Assembly: GCA_035575835.1 (NCBI GenBank)
Contig: DATLXM010000007.1
Coordinates: 5,025-69,024 of the forward strand
DNA from: Gaiellasilicea sp035575835
Lineage (GTDB): Bacteria > Actinomycetota > Thermoleophilia > Gaiellales > Gaiellaceae
Reading direction: 5' to 3'
Length of the DNA stretch: 64,000 nt
Every line of letters begins with the position of its first letter. The stretch's first letter is position 1. Both the position numbers and the translations under genes were made by a program. The notes under the pieces are model-generated. The model did not search any database, was not told where the DNA came from, and saw nothing but the letters and a program-made list of their open reading frames with translations. Shown here piece by piece: positions 41,756 to 50,559 of this stretch.

Positions 41756-42679
41756 CTACGCGGAGAGGACGGAGACGACGTCGCGGACCGCGTCCGCGGA
41801 GGCCTTCAGCGCCCGCTGCTCGTCCTCGTCGAGGTCGAGCTCGACGATCCGCTCGATCCCCGTCGCCCCGAGCACGACCGGAACGCCCATGTACAGGCCA
41901 TCGATCCCGTACTCGCCCTCGAGATAGGCCGTGCAGGGGAGAATGCGCGTCTCGTCGAGGACGATTGCGTCGACCATCTGCGCCGCGGCCGCGCCGGGCG
42001 CGTACCAGGCGGAGGTGCCGAGCAGGTTGACGAGTTCGCCGCCGCCCTTCGCTGTCCGGGCGACCATCGCCTGGATCGCGTCCTCCGAGGCGAGCTTGCG
42101 AAGCGGGATCCCGCCCACGGTCGTGGCGGAGACGACCGGCACCATCTGGTCGCCGTGGCCGCCGAGCACCATCGCGGTCACGTCCTTGATCGACATCCCG
42201 GTCTCCCAGGCGATGAAGGCCGAGAAGCGGGCGGTATCGAGGATCCCGGCCATTCCGAAGACGCGCTCCTTCGGCCAGCCGGAGACGCTCTTCGCGACGT
42301 GGCACATCGCGTCGAGCGGGTTCGAGACCACGATCACGATCGCGTCGGGGCTCGCGCTCATCACCTGCTGGGTCACGGAGCCGACGATCTTCTCGTTCGT
42401 GGTGACCAGGTCGTCGCGGCTCATCCCGGGCTGGCGTGGGAGGCCGGCGGTGATCACGACGACCTCCGAGCCGGCGCTCTCCTCGTAGGAGTTCGAGCCG
42501 GTCACGTTGGCCTCGTACCCGAGCACGGCAGCGGCCTGGTTGATGTCGAGCGCCTTGCCCTGGGGCAGGCCCTCCTTGATGTCGACGACGACGACGTCCG
42601 CGTAGTCGCGGCGCGCGAGCTCCTGGACGCAGGTGGCGCCGACGTTGCCGGCTCCGACGACGGTGACCTTCTTGCGCAT
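41756..42679 (-). CDS. mdh: Malate dehydrogenase
   Basis: 307 residues. The NAD-binding loop is VTVVGAGNVGATCVQEL; ITAGLPRQPGMSRDDLV, VVSNPLDAMCHVA and the catalytic His in MVLGGHGDQMVPV are present. Arg in RQPG is the malate-type substrate arginine, supporting malate over lactate. The gene begins two bases after icd and is followed by the small zinc-ribbon gene. Oxidises malate in the TCA cycle. Confidence 0.93.
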   Translation of the reverse strand: MRKKVTVVGAGNVGATCVQELARRDYADVVVVDIKEGLPQGKALDINQAAAVLGYEANVTGSNSYEESAGSEVVVITAGLPRQPGMSRDDLVTTNEKIVGSVTQQVMSASPDAIVIVVSNPLDAMCHVAKSVSGWPKERVFGMAGILDTARFSAFIAWETGMSIKDVTAMVLGGHGDQMVPVVSATTVGGIPLRKLASEDAIQAMVARTAKGGGELVNLLGTSAWYAPGAAAAQMVDAIVLDETRILPCTAYLEGEYGIDGLYMGVPVVLGATGIERIVELDLDEDEQRALKASADAVRDVVSVLSA

Positions 42680-42681
42680 GC

Positions 42682-43770
42682 TCAGTTCCCTTCCAGCTTC
42701 TGGATGAGGGCGTCTCCGACCTCGCTCGTCCCGACGGCGGTCGGGTCGTCGCGGCTCGGCTTCATGTCGTAGGTGACGCTGGCACCCTCGGCGATCACCG
42801 CGGCGATCGCACGCTCCAGCCGCTCGGCGGCGTCCGTCTCCTCGAGGTGGCGGAGCATCAGCATCCCGCTGAGCATCATCGCCATCGGGTTCGCCTTGTT
42901 CTGGCCTGCGTACTTGGGCGCCGAGCCGTGGGTCGGCTCGAAGACGGCGGCGTCCTTGCCGAAGTTCCCGCCGGGCGCGAGCCCGAGGCCGCCGATCAGG
43001 CCGGCGCAGAGGTCGGAGACGATGTCGCCGTAGAGGTTCGGGAGCACGAGCACGTCGTACTCCTCGGGCCGCTGAACGAGCTGCATCGAGAGGTTGTCCA
43101 CGATCCGGTCCTCGAACTCGATGTCCGAGTTCTCGGCGGCGACGTCCTGGGCCACGTGGAGGAAGAGGCCGTCGGTGAACTTCATAATGTTCGCCTTGTG
43201 CACCGCCGTGACCTTGCGGCGCCCGTTCCGGCGCGCATAGTCGAAGGCGAACTGAACGACCTGGCGCGTCCCGGTCTCGGAGATCGGCTTGATCGAGATC
43301 CCGGAGTCGCGGCGGATCTTGTCGAAGCCCTTCCCTGCGAGCCAGTCGAGCAGCTCGTCGGCTGCCTCGGTGCCTTCCTCGAACTCGACCCCGGCGTAGA
43401 GGTCTTCGGTGTTCTCGCGCACGACGATCAGGTCGACCTCCTCGTAGCGCGTGCGGACGCCCGGGTAGGTCTTGCAGGGACGGATCTGCCCGTAGAGGTC
43501 GAGCGACTTGCGCAGGCCGACGTTGACCGAGCGGAAGCCGCCGCCGACGGGGGTCGTGATCGGCCCCTTGAGCGCGGTTCCGTTCTGCCGGATCGACTCG
43601 AGCACGTGCTCGGGAAGCGGGTTCCCGTCGTTCTGATCCATCACGTCGCTGCCCGCGTGCTGGACGTCCCAGTCGAACTCGACGCCGGTCGCCTCGAGGA
43701 CCCGGCGGGTCGCCTCGGCGAGCTCGGGGCCGATGCCGTCGCCGGGGATGAGAGTGACGCGATGAGCCAT
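42682..43770 (-). CDS. icd: Isocitrate dehydrogenase, NAD-type family
   Basis: 362 residues. VTLIPGDGIGPELAEATRRV, GPITTPVGGGFRSVNVGLRK (isocitrate Ser and Arg), VVRENTEDLYAGVE, KANIMKFTDGLF and FEPTHGSAPKYAGQNKANP are visible. The length and sequence match the decarboxylating dehydrogenases of the smaller NAD-IDH/IPMDH group; the STPVGGGFRS segment points to isocitrate. It is coupled to mdh and divergent from the citrate synthase gene. Confidence 0.9.
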   Translation of the reverse strand: MAHRVTLIPGDGIGPELAEATRRVLEATGVEFDWDVQHAGSDVMDQNDGNPLPEHVLESIRQNGTALKGPITTPVGGGFRSVNVGLRKSLDLYGQIRPCKTYPGVRTRYEEVDLIVVRENTEDLYAGVEFEEGTEAADELLDWLAGKGFDKIRRDSGISIKPISETGTRQVVQFAFDYARRNGRRKVTAVHKANIMKFTDGLFLHVAQDVAAENSDIEFEDRIVDNLSMQLVQRPEEYDVLVLPNLYGDIVSDLCAGLIGGLGLAPGGNFGKDAAVFEPTHGSAPKYAGQNKANPMAMMLSGMLMLRHLEETDAAERLERAIAAVIAEGASVTYDMKPSRDDPTAVGTSEVGDALIQKLEGN

Positions 43771-43829
43771 ACGGCGGCGGACTCTACCCAGCGGTTGCCC
43801 TCGGTTGTTGCGGGTAAGGTTCGCGTGAC

Positions 43830-44951
43830 ATGGCAGGCCCCAAGAAATCCGTCGCTCTCTCCGGAATCTCCGTCGCCGAGACCAGCATCTGCTCGATCGA
43901 TCCGGACGCGGGAGTACTCATGTACCGGGGCTACGACATCACCGGCCTCGCGGAACATTCGACCTACGAGGAGGTCGCCTACCTCCTGCTCGAGGGCGAG
44001 CTCCCGTCCGACGGCGAGCTCGAGGCGTTCAAGCAACAGCTCTCGGTGCGAGAGCTGGCACCGGCCGCCGCGACGATCGTGGACGGAAACGCAATGGACG
44101 CCTCGCCGATGGAGACGATGCGCACCGCCGTCTCGGCGCTCTCCTTCTCGGATCCGGCCGAGGACTCGATCGATCGCGAGAACGAGATCCGCAAGGCCCT
44201 GGCGCTGATCGCCCAGCTGCCGACCATTGTCGCGCGCTACGAGCGCCGACGCCGCGGCCAGCCCGTCGTCGCCCCCGACCCGTCGCTCGGGTACGCCGAG
44301 AACTTCCTGACGATGCTCCGCGGTGAAGCACCCTCGGCCGAAGAGGCCCGAGCGTTCGAGATCGCGATGATCCTCCACGCCGAGCACGAGATGAACGCAT
44401 CCACGTTCACGGCGCGTGTCGTCGCCGGCACGAACTCGGACATGCACTCCGCGATCGTGGCCGCGATCTGCGCGCTCAAGGGGCCGCTCCACGGCGGCGC
44501 TAACCAGGCCGCGATGAAGATGTTCGACGAGTTGGCCGCCGCGCCCAGCATCGCCGAGGGAGTGGCCGCGCGCCTGGAGGCCAAAAAGCCGCTCTACGGC
44601 TTCGGCCATCCGCTCTATCGGGCGATGGATCCGCGAGCCCCGATCCTGCGCAGGCTCTCCGAGGAGTTCGTCAGCGATTCCGGCCCCAACTACCACGAGA
44701 TCGCGAAGACAGCCGAGGCCGAGGCGCACGAGCAGAAGGGCCTCTGGCCGAACGTCGATCTCTACTCGGGCGTCCTCTACTACTACCTCGGGATCCCCAC
44801 GGATCTCTTCATCCCGCTCTTCCAGATGAGCCGCGTCGCCGGCCAGGCGGCGCACGTGCTCGAGCAGCATGCGGGCGGGAAGATCATCCGGCCGAGCGCC
44901 GACTACGTCGGTGAGCCGCGGCGCGAGTACCCCGTCCGCCAGCCCCGCTGA
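43830..44951 (+). CDS. Citrate (or 2-methylcitrate) synthase
   Basis: 373 residues. Catalytic His in HAEHEMNASTFTARVV, His in GFGHPLYRAMDPRAP and Asp in NVDLYSGVLYYYLGIP are all present. It condenses oxaloacetate with acetyl-CoA (or propionyl-CoA). It is the first of two synthases and overlaps the second by one base (TGATG). TAAGGT at 43815-43820 is a possible -10 box close to ATG 43830. Citrate and 2-methylcitrate synthases cannot be told apart here. Confidence 0.9.
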   Translation: MAGPKKSVALSGISVAETSICSIDPDAGVLMYRGYDITGLAEHSTYEEVAYLLLEGELPSDGELEAFKQQLSVRELAPAAATIVDGNAMDASPMETMRTAVSALSFSDPAEDSIDRENEIRKALALIAQLPTIVARYERRRRGQPVVAPDPSLGYAENFLTMLRGEAPSAEEARAFEIAMILHAEHEMNASTFTARVVAGTNSDMHSAIVAAICALKGPLHGGANQAAMKMFDELAAAPSIAEGVAARLEAKKPLYGFGHPLYRAMDPRAPILRRLSEEFVSDSGPNYHEIAKTAEAEAHEQKGLWPNVDLYSGVLYYYLGIPTDLFIPLFQMSRVAGQAAHVLEQHAGGKIIRPSADYVGEPRREYPVRQPR

Positions 44952-46036
44952 TGGCCGACTTCAAGCCGGGTCTCGAGGGCGTCGTCGCGTTCGAGACGGA
45001 GATCGCGGAGCCCGACAAGGACGGCGGCTCGCTCCGCTACCGCGGCGTCGACATCGAGGACCTCGTCGGGCAGTACCCCTTCGAGCAGGTCTGGGGCCTC
45101 CTCGTCGACGAGCGGTTCGAGCCCGGGCTGCCGGCAGCGGACGAGTACAGCGGTGGCGGCCTGACCGGGAACACCCCGGCCGACCTGCAGGCCGTCACGG
45201 CTCGCTTCGGGGCCGAGTGGGGCCTGCAGAAGCTGATCGACATCGACGACGACGAGGCGCGCGAGGACCTGCGCCGCCTCTCGGCCCAGTTCATCTCGAT
45301 CGCGGCCCAGTCGGCCCGACTCGCGGACGGGAAGACCGATCGCGTCGACCACTCACTCGTGGAAGGCGGCCAGACGACCGCCGAGCGGTTCCTGCTCGAG
45401 TGGCGGGGCGAGGCCGATCCGAAGCACGTCCAGGCGCTCGACACCTACTGGATCTGCACCGCCGAGCACGGGCTGAACGCCTCGACCTTCACCGCCCGGA
45501 TCGTCGCCTCGACCGGCGCGGACTGTGCTGCGGCCCTCGCCTCGGCGGTCGGCGCCCTGTCCGGGCCCTTGCACGGAGGTGCGCCGGCGCGGGTGCTGCC
45601 GATGCTCGACGCGGCCGCCGAATCGGGCGATCCCGAGGGTTACGTCCAGGGCCTGATCGAGCGGGGCGAGCGGCTGATGGGCTTCGGGCACCGGGTCTAC
45701 CGCGCCGAGGATCCGCGCGCCCGGCTGCTCAAGGGCACCTCGAAGGAGTTGGGCGCCCCCCGCTACGAGGTCGCCGAGCGCCTCGAACAGGCCGCGCTCG
45801 CAGCGCTCCGGCAGAAGTCTCCCGACCGGCCGCTCGAGACGAACGTCGAGTTCTGGTCGGCGGTCGTCCTCGACGTCGCCGACGTGCCGCCGCCGCTCGC
45901 GCCCGCGATGTTCGCCTGCTCCCGCACCGCAGGCTGGTCGGCGCACATCCTCGAGCAGAAGAAGCTGAGCCGGCTCGTCCGCCCGTCCGCTCGCTACACG
46001 GGTCCGGGTCCCCGCCCGGCGAGCTCCGTCACATGA
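44951..46036 (+). CDS. Second citrate synthase-family protein (CitA-like)
   Basis: 361 residues. The His residues are kept (TAEHGLNASTFTARIVAST, GFGHRVYRAEDPRA), but the catalytic Asp position reads NVEFWSAVVLDVADVP, that is Glu. The N-terminus (MADFKPGLEGVVAFETEIAE) and the C-terminal HILEQKKLSRLVRPSARYTG match the CitA/citrate synthase 2 family of actinobacteria. It overlaps the first synthase by one base and the next gene by four. Confidence 0.87.
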   Translation: MADFKPGLEGVVAFETEIAEPDKDGGSLRYRGVDIEDLVGQYPFEQVWGLLVDERFEPGLPAADEYSGGGLTGNTPADLQAVTARFGAEWGLQKLIDIDDDEAREDLRRLSAQFISIAAQSARLADGKTDRVDHSLVEGGQTTAERFLLEWRGEADPKHVQALDTYWICTAEHGLNASTFTARIVASTGADCAAALASAVGALSGPLHGGAPARVLPMLDAAAESGDPEGYVQGLIERGERLMGFGHRVYRAEDPRARLLKGTSKELGAPRYEVAERLEQAALAALRQKSPDRPLETNVEFWSAVVLDVADVPPPLAPAMFACSRTAGWSAHILEQKKLSRLVRPSARYTGPGPRPASSVT

Positions 46037-46530
46037 GCCTTCAGGAAGCGGCGCAGCAGGCGGAGGCCTATGCGGAGGCCGGCGACGAGAAGGCCCTCGC
46101 GACCCTGCGCTCGAAGTGGGACGAGGAGCTCGAGCACGCGGCCCGCAGCGACGACTACCGGTACCGGGCGCTCGCCTACCGCGCGATCGCGCAGTTCCGC
46201 TTCCGCCAGAAGCTCGAGCTCGTCCGCCGTGGCCTCCAGGACGAGAGTCCGGCCGCGCGCGGTTCGGCCCTGATCTCGCTCGAGTCGCTCTCCCGCGACC
46301 ATCCCGGCGACGTGAACTCGATGCGCGCGCTCCTGCACGAGCTCGCATCGAACGACGGGAACACCGCCGTGCGGAGGCTCGCGATCGTCTGCCTGAAGAA
46401 CGGATCGCCGCAGCGCGAGTCGATCCTCGTCCTCTCGGGTCTCGCGGACGACGACGAGGAGGACGCGGAGGTGCGCAAGTCGGCGAAGACGGTCGCCGCG
46501 GCGCTGACCAAGCGCGCCAACACGAAATAA
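46033..46530 (+). CDS. Small HEAT-like repeat protein
   Basis: 165 residues, all helical: LATLRSKWDEELEHAARSDD, YRALAYRAIAQFRFRQ, AARGSALISLESLSRDHPGD, TAVRRLAIVCLKNGSPQRES and EVRKSAKTVAAALTKR form four or five helix pairs. This suggests a protein-protein scaffold. No enzyme motif is seen. It overlaps citrate synthase 2 (ATGA) and purE (TAATG). Confidence 0.75.
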   Translation: MSLQEAAQQAEAYAEAGDEKALATLRSKWDEELEHAARSDDYRYRALAYRAIAQFRFRQKLELVRRGLQDESPAARGSALISLESLSRDHPGDVNSMRALLHELASNDGNTAVRRLAIVCLKNGSPQRESILVLSGLADDDEEDAEVRKSAKTVAAALTKRANTK

Positions 46531-47018
46531 TGGCCGCGGTCGTGGGCGTGATCATGGGGTCGCGCTCCGACTGGGAGACGATGCGGCACGCCTGCGAGAC
46601 GCTCGAGTCGCTCGAGGTGCCTTTCGAGCAACGGGTCGTCTCGGCCCACCGCACTCCCGATCTCCTCTTCGAATACGCGGCGAGCGCCGAGGGGCGCGGG
46701 CTCCAGGTGCTGATCGCGGGCGCGGGCGGGGCGGCTCACCTCCCGGGCATGGCCGCAGCGAAGACCGCGCTGCCGGTGCTCGGCGTGCCCGTCGAGTCGA
46801 AGACGCTGAAGGGAATGGACTCGCTCCTCTCGATCGTGCAGATGCCCGCGGGCGTGCCGGTGGGGACGCTCGCAATCGGTCGGGCCGGTGCGGTCAATGC
46901 AGCGCTCCTCGCCGCGGCGATCCTGGCCCGCTCGGACGAGGGCGTCCGCGAGCGGCTCGCGCGCTTCCGGGCCGAGCAGACCGATGCCGTGCTCGCCGCG
47001 CCTGATCCGTCGGCGTGA
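46530..47018 (+). CDS. purE: N5-carboxyaminoimidazole ribonucleotide mutase
   Basis: 162 residues. VGVIMGSRSDWETMRHAC, QRVVSAHRTPDLLFEYA, IAGAGGAAHLPGMAAAKTAL and MPAGVPVGTLAIGRAGAVNA are class I PurE. It moves the carboxyl group of N5-CAIR to CAIR in purine synthesis. Its stop overlaps purK by four bases. Confidence 0.94.
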   Translation: MAAVVGVIMGSRSDWETMRHACETLESLEVPFEQRVVSAHRTPDLLFEYAASAEGRGLQVLIAGAGGAAHLPGMAAAKTALPVLGVPVESKTLKGMDSLLSIVQMPAGVPVGTLAIGRAGAVNAALLAAAILARSDEGVRERLARFRAEQTDAVLAAPDPSA

Positions 47019-48010
47019 TCGTCGGGGTGATCGGAGGCGGCCAGCTCGGGCGGATGCTCGCCCTGGCCGGGGTCCCGCTCGGCCTGAGCTTCCGCTTCCT
47101 CGACCCCTCGCCTGACGCACCGGCGGCCGAGGTGGGAGAGCTCCTGGTCGGTGCCTACGACGACCCCGCACTCCTCGACCGACTCGCGGAGGGAGCCGCA
47201 GTCGTCACCTACGAGTTCGAGAACGTCCCGGTCGGGGCGGCGCGCCGCGTCGGCGCGATCCCGGACGCTCGTGCCCTCGAGGCGACACAGGACCGACTCG
47301 TCGAGAAGCAGCTCTTCCGCCGGCTCGGGATCCCGACCGCGCCGATCGACGCCGAGGTGACTGCGTTCCCCGCGCTCCTGAAGACACGCCGACTCGGCTA
47401 CGACGGCAAGGGACAGGAGCTCGTCCAGACCCGCCCGGAGGTCGACCCTGAACATGTCCTGGAAGGGCTCGTCTCGTTCGATCGGGAGCTGTCGCTGCTC
47501 TCCGTCCGCGGCGCCGGCGGCGAGACGGCGTTCTACCCGCTCGTCGAGAACGTCCACTCGGAGGGAATCCTCCGCCGCTCGTGTGCGCCCGCCGTCGCCG
47601 CGCCCCAGGCCCGCGCGGAGGAGTACGCGACGCTGCTGCTCGACGAGCTCGACTACGTCGGCGTCCTCGCGCTCGAGCTGTTCGACGTCGGGGGCGAGCT
47701 GGTCGCCAACGAGCTGGCGCCGCGCGTTCACAACACGGGCCACTGGACGATCGAGGGGGCGGCGACGAGCCAGTTCGAGAACCACCTCCGAGCGATTCTC
47801 GGCCTCCCGCTCGGCTCGACCGCCGTCCCGCGCGACGTGGCGATGCTGAACCTGATCGGCACGGCGCCCGACGTGTCGGCGGTGCTGGGTGTCCCGGGCG
47901 CGCACCTCCACCTCTACGGCAAGGAGCCGCGTCCTGGGCGCAAGCTCGGGCACGTGACGTTCATCGACCCGACGGCCGAGCGGCTGGACGAGGTGGCTGC
48001 GCTGCTCTAG
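47015..48010 (+). CDS. purK: N5-carboxyaminoimidazole ribonucleotide synthase
   Basis: 331 residues, ATP-grasp enzyme. VIGGGQLGRMLALAG, VTYEFENVPVGAAR, KTRRLGYDGKGQELVQ and NELAPRVHNTGHWTIEGA are PurK motifs. It makes N5-CAIR from AIR, ATP and bicarbonate for PurE. GTG 47015 overlaps the purE stop. The last four bases are shared with the convergent small zinc-ribbon gene. Confidence 0.93.
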   Translation: MIVGVIGGGQLGRMLALAGVPLGLSFRFLDPSPDAPAAEVGELLVGAYDDPALLDRLAEGAAVVTYEFENVPVGAARRVGAIPDARALEATQDRLVEKQLFRRLGIPTAPIDAEVTAFPALLKTRRLGYDGKGQELVQTRPEVDPEHVLEGLVSFDRELSLLSVRGAGGETAFYPLVENVHSEGILRRSCAPAVAAPQARAEEYATLLLDELDYVGVLALELFDVGGELVANELAPRVHNTGHWTIEGAATSQFENHLRAILGLPLGSTAVPRDVAMLNLIGTAPDVSAVLGVPGAHLHLYGKEPRPGRKLGHVTFIDPTAERLDEVAALL

Positions 48011-48171
48011 TGAGCGGTGCAGATACGGCCGGTGATGTTGCGGCCACACGACGGGCAAATCCGCCGGCGCTGCTTCAGCTCGAGCATGTTCTTCTTGAGG
48101 CCGGCGAAGTACATCGTGTAGCCGACGGCCATGGTCAGAACTGCGAGCATCGCGATCTGGGGGTCGATCAT
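48007..48171 (-). CDS. Small membrane protein with C-terminal zinc knuckle (54 residues)
   Basis: MIDPQIAMLAVLTMAVGYTM is a membrane helix; it continues YFAGLKKNMLELKQRRR and ends ICPSCGRNITGRICTAH. Cys pattern C-x2-C-x9-C plus a terminal His. ATG 48171 overlaps the stop of the Xer gene (ATGA), so it is the last gene of the recombinase operon. No function is known. Confidence 0.65.
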   Translation of the reverse strand: MIDPQIAMLAVLTMAVGYTMYFAGLKKNMLELKQRRRICPSCGRNITGRICTAH

Positions 48172-49082
48172 CGGACTTCCTTCGAGTCGTCCTTCGTGTG
48201 CGCGTGGGGGTGCGCCTGGAAGTACAACGCCCGTCGGCGCCGATCGGATACGTGGGTGTAGAGCTCGGTGGTCGAGAGGTCGGCGTGGCCGAGCATCTCC
48301 TGGACGCTGCGCAGGTCGGCTCCACCTTCGAGCAGGTGGGTCGCGAACGAATGGCGGAGAAGGTGGGGGTGCACGCGTCCCGGCTCGAGGCCGGCCTTCT
48401 CGGCGAGCTTGCGCAGGATCATGAACGCGCCTGCGCGGGTCAGCGGGCCGCCGCGCGCGTTCAGGAAGAGCTCCGGGCGCGAGCGGCTGTCGAGGTGCGG
48501 ACGGCCCATCGCGACGTAGCGCCGGAGTGCCTCGACCGCAGGCCGCCCGAGCGGGACGATCCGCTCCTTCGAGCCTTTGCCGAGAGGGCGTACGATCCGC
48601 TCGTCCAGGTCGATCGAGCGGCGCTGCAGCCCGAGCGCCTCGCTAACGCGGAGGCCCGAGCCGTACATCAGCTCGACGAGCGCCCGGTCGCGCATTGCCC
48701 GCGGGGTCGTCCCGGACGCCGCCTCGATCAACCGTTCGGCCTCGGCCGGCGAGAGCGTCTTCGGAAGCGTGCGCGCCCGCCGGGGCAACTCGAGCGCGGC
48801 GGCCGGGTTCTCGGCGCGCATGCCCAGCATCACCTCGTGCCGGAAGAAGGAGCGCACCGCGGCGATGCGGCGAGCGATCGTGGTCGCGGCCAGACCGTCG
48901 GCGCGCATCTGTGCGATCCAGCGCTCGAGCTCCTCGGTCGTGGCCGCGCCGACCGGTCCGTCGCGCCAGGCTGCGAGCTGCAGCAGGTCACGACGATAGG
49001 CCTCGACCGTGCGTGGCGCTCGGCGGGCGGCGAGCAGGCTCAGGAAGCCGGCGAGCTCAGGATCGGGGGTGGGAGAAGTCAT
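48168..49082 (-). CDS. Tyrosine recombinase, XerD-like
   Basis: 304 residues. An N-terminal SAM-like core-binding domain (about 8-95) precedes the catalytic domain with Arg in YGSGLRVSEALG, Lys in GKGSKERIVPL, HxxR in HPHLLRHSFATHLLEGG, His in MLGHADLSTTELY and the Tyr nucleophile in that last segment. ATG 49082 lies inside the upstream Xer gene (26-base overlap). XerC/XerD pairs resolve chromosome dimers at dif. An integrase role is less likely because no mobile-element genes are nearby. Confidence 0.88.
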   Translation of the reverse strand: MTSPTPDPELAGFLSLLAARRAPRTVEAYRRDLLQLAAWRDGPVGAATTEELERWIAQMRADGLAATTIARRIAAVRSFFRHEVMLGMRAENPAAALELPRRARTLPKTLSPAEAERLIEAASGTTPRAMRDRALVELMYGSGLRVSEALGLQRRSIDLDERIVRPLGKGSKERIVPLGRPAVEALRRYVAMGRPHLDSRSRPELFLNARGGPLTRAGAFMILRKLAEKAGLEPGRVHPHLLRHSFATHLLEGGADLRSVQEMLGHADLSTTELYTHVSDRRRRALYFQAHPHAHTKDDSKEVR

Positions 49083-49887
49083 AGACCTTTCGCAGTCGCT
49101 TGGCGTCGACGTGGCTGTAGACCTGGGTCGTGGAGAGGGAGGCGTGGCCGAGCAGCTCCTGGATCGTCCGCAGGTCGGCGCCGCCCTCGAGCAGATGGGT
49201 CGCAAACGAGTGCCGGAGGCGGTGCGGGTGGGGGAGAAGTCGGCGGATCGTGCTCGTGTCCAGGCGCCGCCCGCGAACCGACAGGAAGAGGGCGTCGTTG
49301 GCGCCGCGCGCGAGGGCCGGCCTGGCGTCACGGAGATAGAGCGCGACCGCCAGGGCGGCTCGCTCGCCGAGCGGGACGACTCGCTCCTTGCCGCCTTTGC
49401 CGCGAACCCGGACGAGCTCCTGCTCGAAGTCCACGTCGGCGAGGTCGAGCCCGACCGCTTCGGCGCTGCGCAGCCCCGCCGAGTAGACGAGCTCGACGAG
49501 AGCGCCGTTCCGGAGCCCGATCGGCTCGGCGCTCGTCGCCCCCTCGATCAGCGCCTCGACCTCGACGACCTTCGGCGCCTCGGGGAGCCGCCGCGGCAGG
49601 CGAGGTGAGAACGGCGTCTCCGGAACGCGGGCGGCGCCGAGCGTGAACCGGAGAAAGGAGCGAACCGTGGAGATCCGGCGCGCGATCGTCGCCGGCGCGA
49701 GCCTGCTCCCGCGCCCGAGCTCGGAGACGTAGTCGGCGAGCACGCGGACGTCCACGTCTTCGACCCCGGTGTCGCGCTTCGCGAGCCACTCGCCGAAGTC
49801 GCGGAGGTCGAACGAGTACGAGCGGCGGGTCGACTCGGCGAGCCGCGGCGACGCGAGAAACCGATCGATGGCGGTAGCGGTCTGCAT
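49057..49887 (-). CDS. Tyrosine recombinase, XerC-like
   Basis: 276 residues. The core-binding domain is SYSFDLRDFGEWLAKRD onwards. Catalytic residues: Arg in YSAGLRSAEAVGLD, Lys in GKGGKERVVPLG, HxxR in HPHRLRHSFATHLLEGG, His in LLGHASLSTTQVY and its Tyr. ATG 49887 is used; the longer open frame to 50457 is antisense to the hydrolase gene. It is the first gene of the two-recombinase operon. Confidence 0.87.
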   Translation of the reverse strand: MQTATAIDRFLASPRLAESTRRSYSFDLRDFGEWLAKRDTGVEDVDVRVLADYVSELGRGSRLAPATIARRISTVRSFLRFTLGAARVPETPFSPRLPRRLPEAPKVVEVEALIEGATSAEPIGLRNGALVELVYSAGLRSAEAVGLDLADVDFEQELVRVRGKGGKERVVPLGERAALAVALYLRDARPALARGANDALFLSVRGRRLDTSTIRRLLPHPHRLRHSFATHLLEGGADLRTIQELLGHASLSTTQVYSHVDAKRLRKVYDFSHPRS

Positions 49888-49905
49888 CGCCCCGAGGGAG
49901 TTCCC

Positions 49906-49911
49906 TAGAGT
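49906..49911 (+). promoter_or_regulatory. -10 box for leaderless hydrolase gene
   Basis: TAGAGT ends six bases before ATG 49918; no Shine-Dalgarno. The divergent xerC-like gene begins 30 bases away. Confidence 0.5.
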
Positions 49912-49917
49912 CGTCGC

Positions 49918-50559
49918 ATGTCCTTCGAGCTGGCGAGCGGCGCCGTGGCCCGCTGGACGAATCCTGGCGCGCGGCGCGCCGTCGTCTGTGTCAACGGAGG
50001 CACCGCCGCCGAGGTGCCAGGCACCTGGAGTGCCTCGATCGAATGGCTCGTCGACTCCCTGAGCCCGCGCTTCCCCGGACTCTCGTTCCTCGAGGTGCGC
50101 TACCGAATCAAGTCCTGGCGTCAGATCGAGATGTGCATCGACGACGCCCGAGCCGCGATCGAGGCCTCCGAGGCGGACGAGGTGGCGCTGCTCGGCTTTT
50201 CGATGGGCGGCGCGGTCTCGGTCCACGCAGCCGCCGACCCCCGCGTCTCGACGGTGATCGCGCTCGCTCCCTGGTTCTACGACGGCCTCGACGTCAGCCC
50301 GCTCGACGGCCGCCGACTCGCAGTCCTGCACGGGTCGCTCGACCGGGGGCTCCCCGGGATCCCGGGCGTCGCGCCCGAGCTCTCCCTGCGCGGCTACGAG
50401 CGCGCCCGCGCCCGGGGCGTCGAGGCGACGAGGACGATCATTCCCGGTGCCATCCACCCGATCGCGTTGCGGACACCCTGGGGTGGAACCGTGCCGATGC
50501 CGCGCGCCCGTCGCTGGGCCGGTCTCGTCGCGGAGGAGCTGACCCGCTTTTGCGCCTGA
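49918..50559 (+). CDS. Alpha/beta-hydrolase
   Basis: 213 residues. The nucleophile elbow is LLGFSMGGAVSVHA (Ser). The catalytic Asp is probably in VLHGSLDRGLPG and His in PGAIHPIALR, giving a complete triad in order. It resembles dienelactone-hydrolase/small esterase types, but the substrate is unknown. It overlaps plsC by 10 bases. Confidence 0.8.
   Translation: MSFELASGAVARWTNPGARRAVVCVNGGTAAEVPGTWSASIEWLVDSLSPRFPGLSFLEVRYRIKSWRQIEMCIDDARAAIEASEADEVALLGFSMGGAVSVHAAADPRVSTVIALAPWFYDGLDVSPLDGRRLAVLHGSLDRGLPGIPGVAPELSLRGYERARARGVEATRTIIPGAIHPIALRTPWGGTVPMPRARRWAGLVAEELTRFCA

Noticed and set aside
48168..49887. Phage or genomic-island integrase
   Set aside because: The two recombinases are short Xer types, flanked by purK and lipid genes; no tRNA, direct-repeat attachment sites or phage genes are seen.
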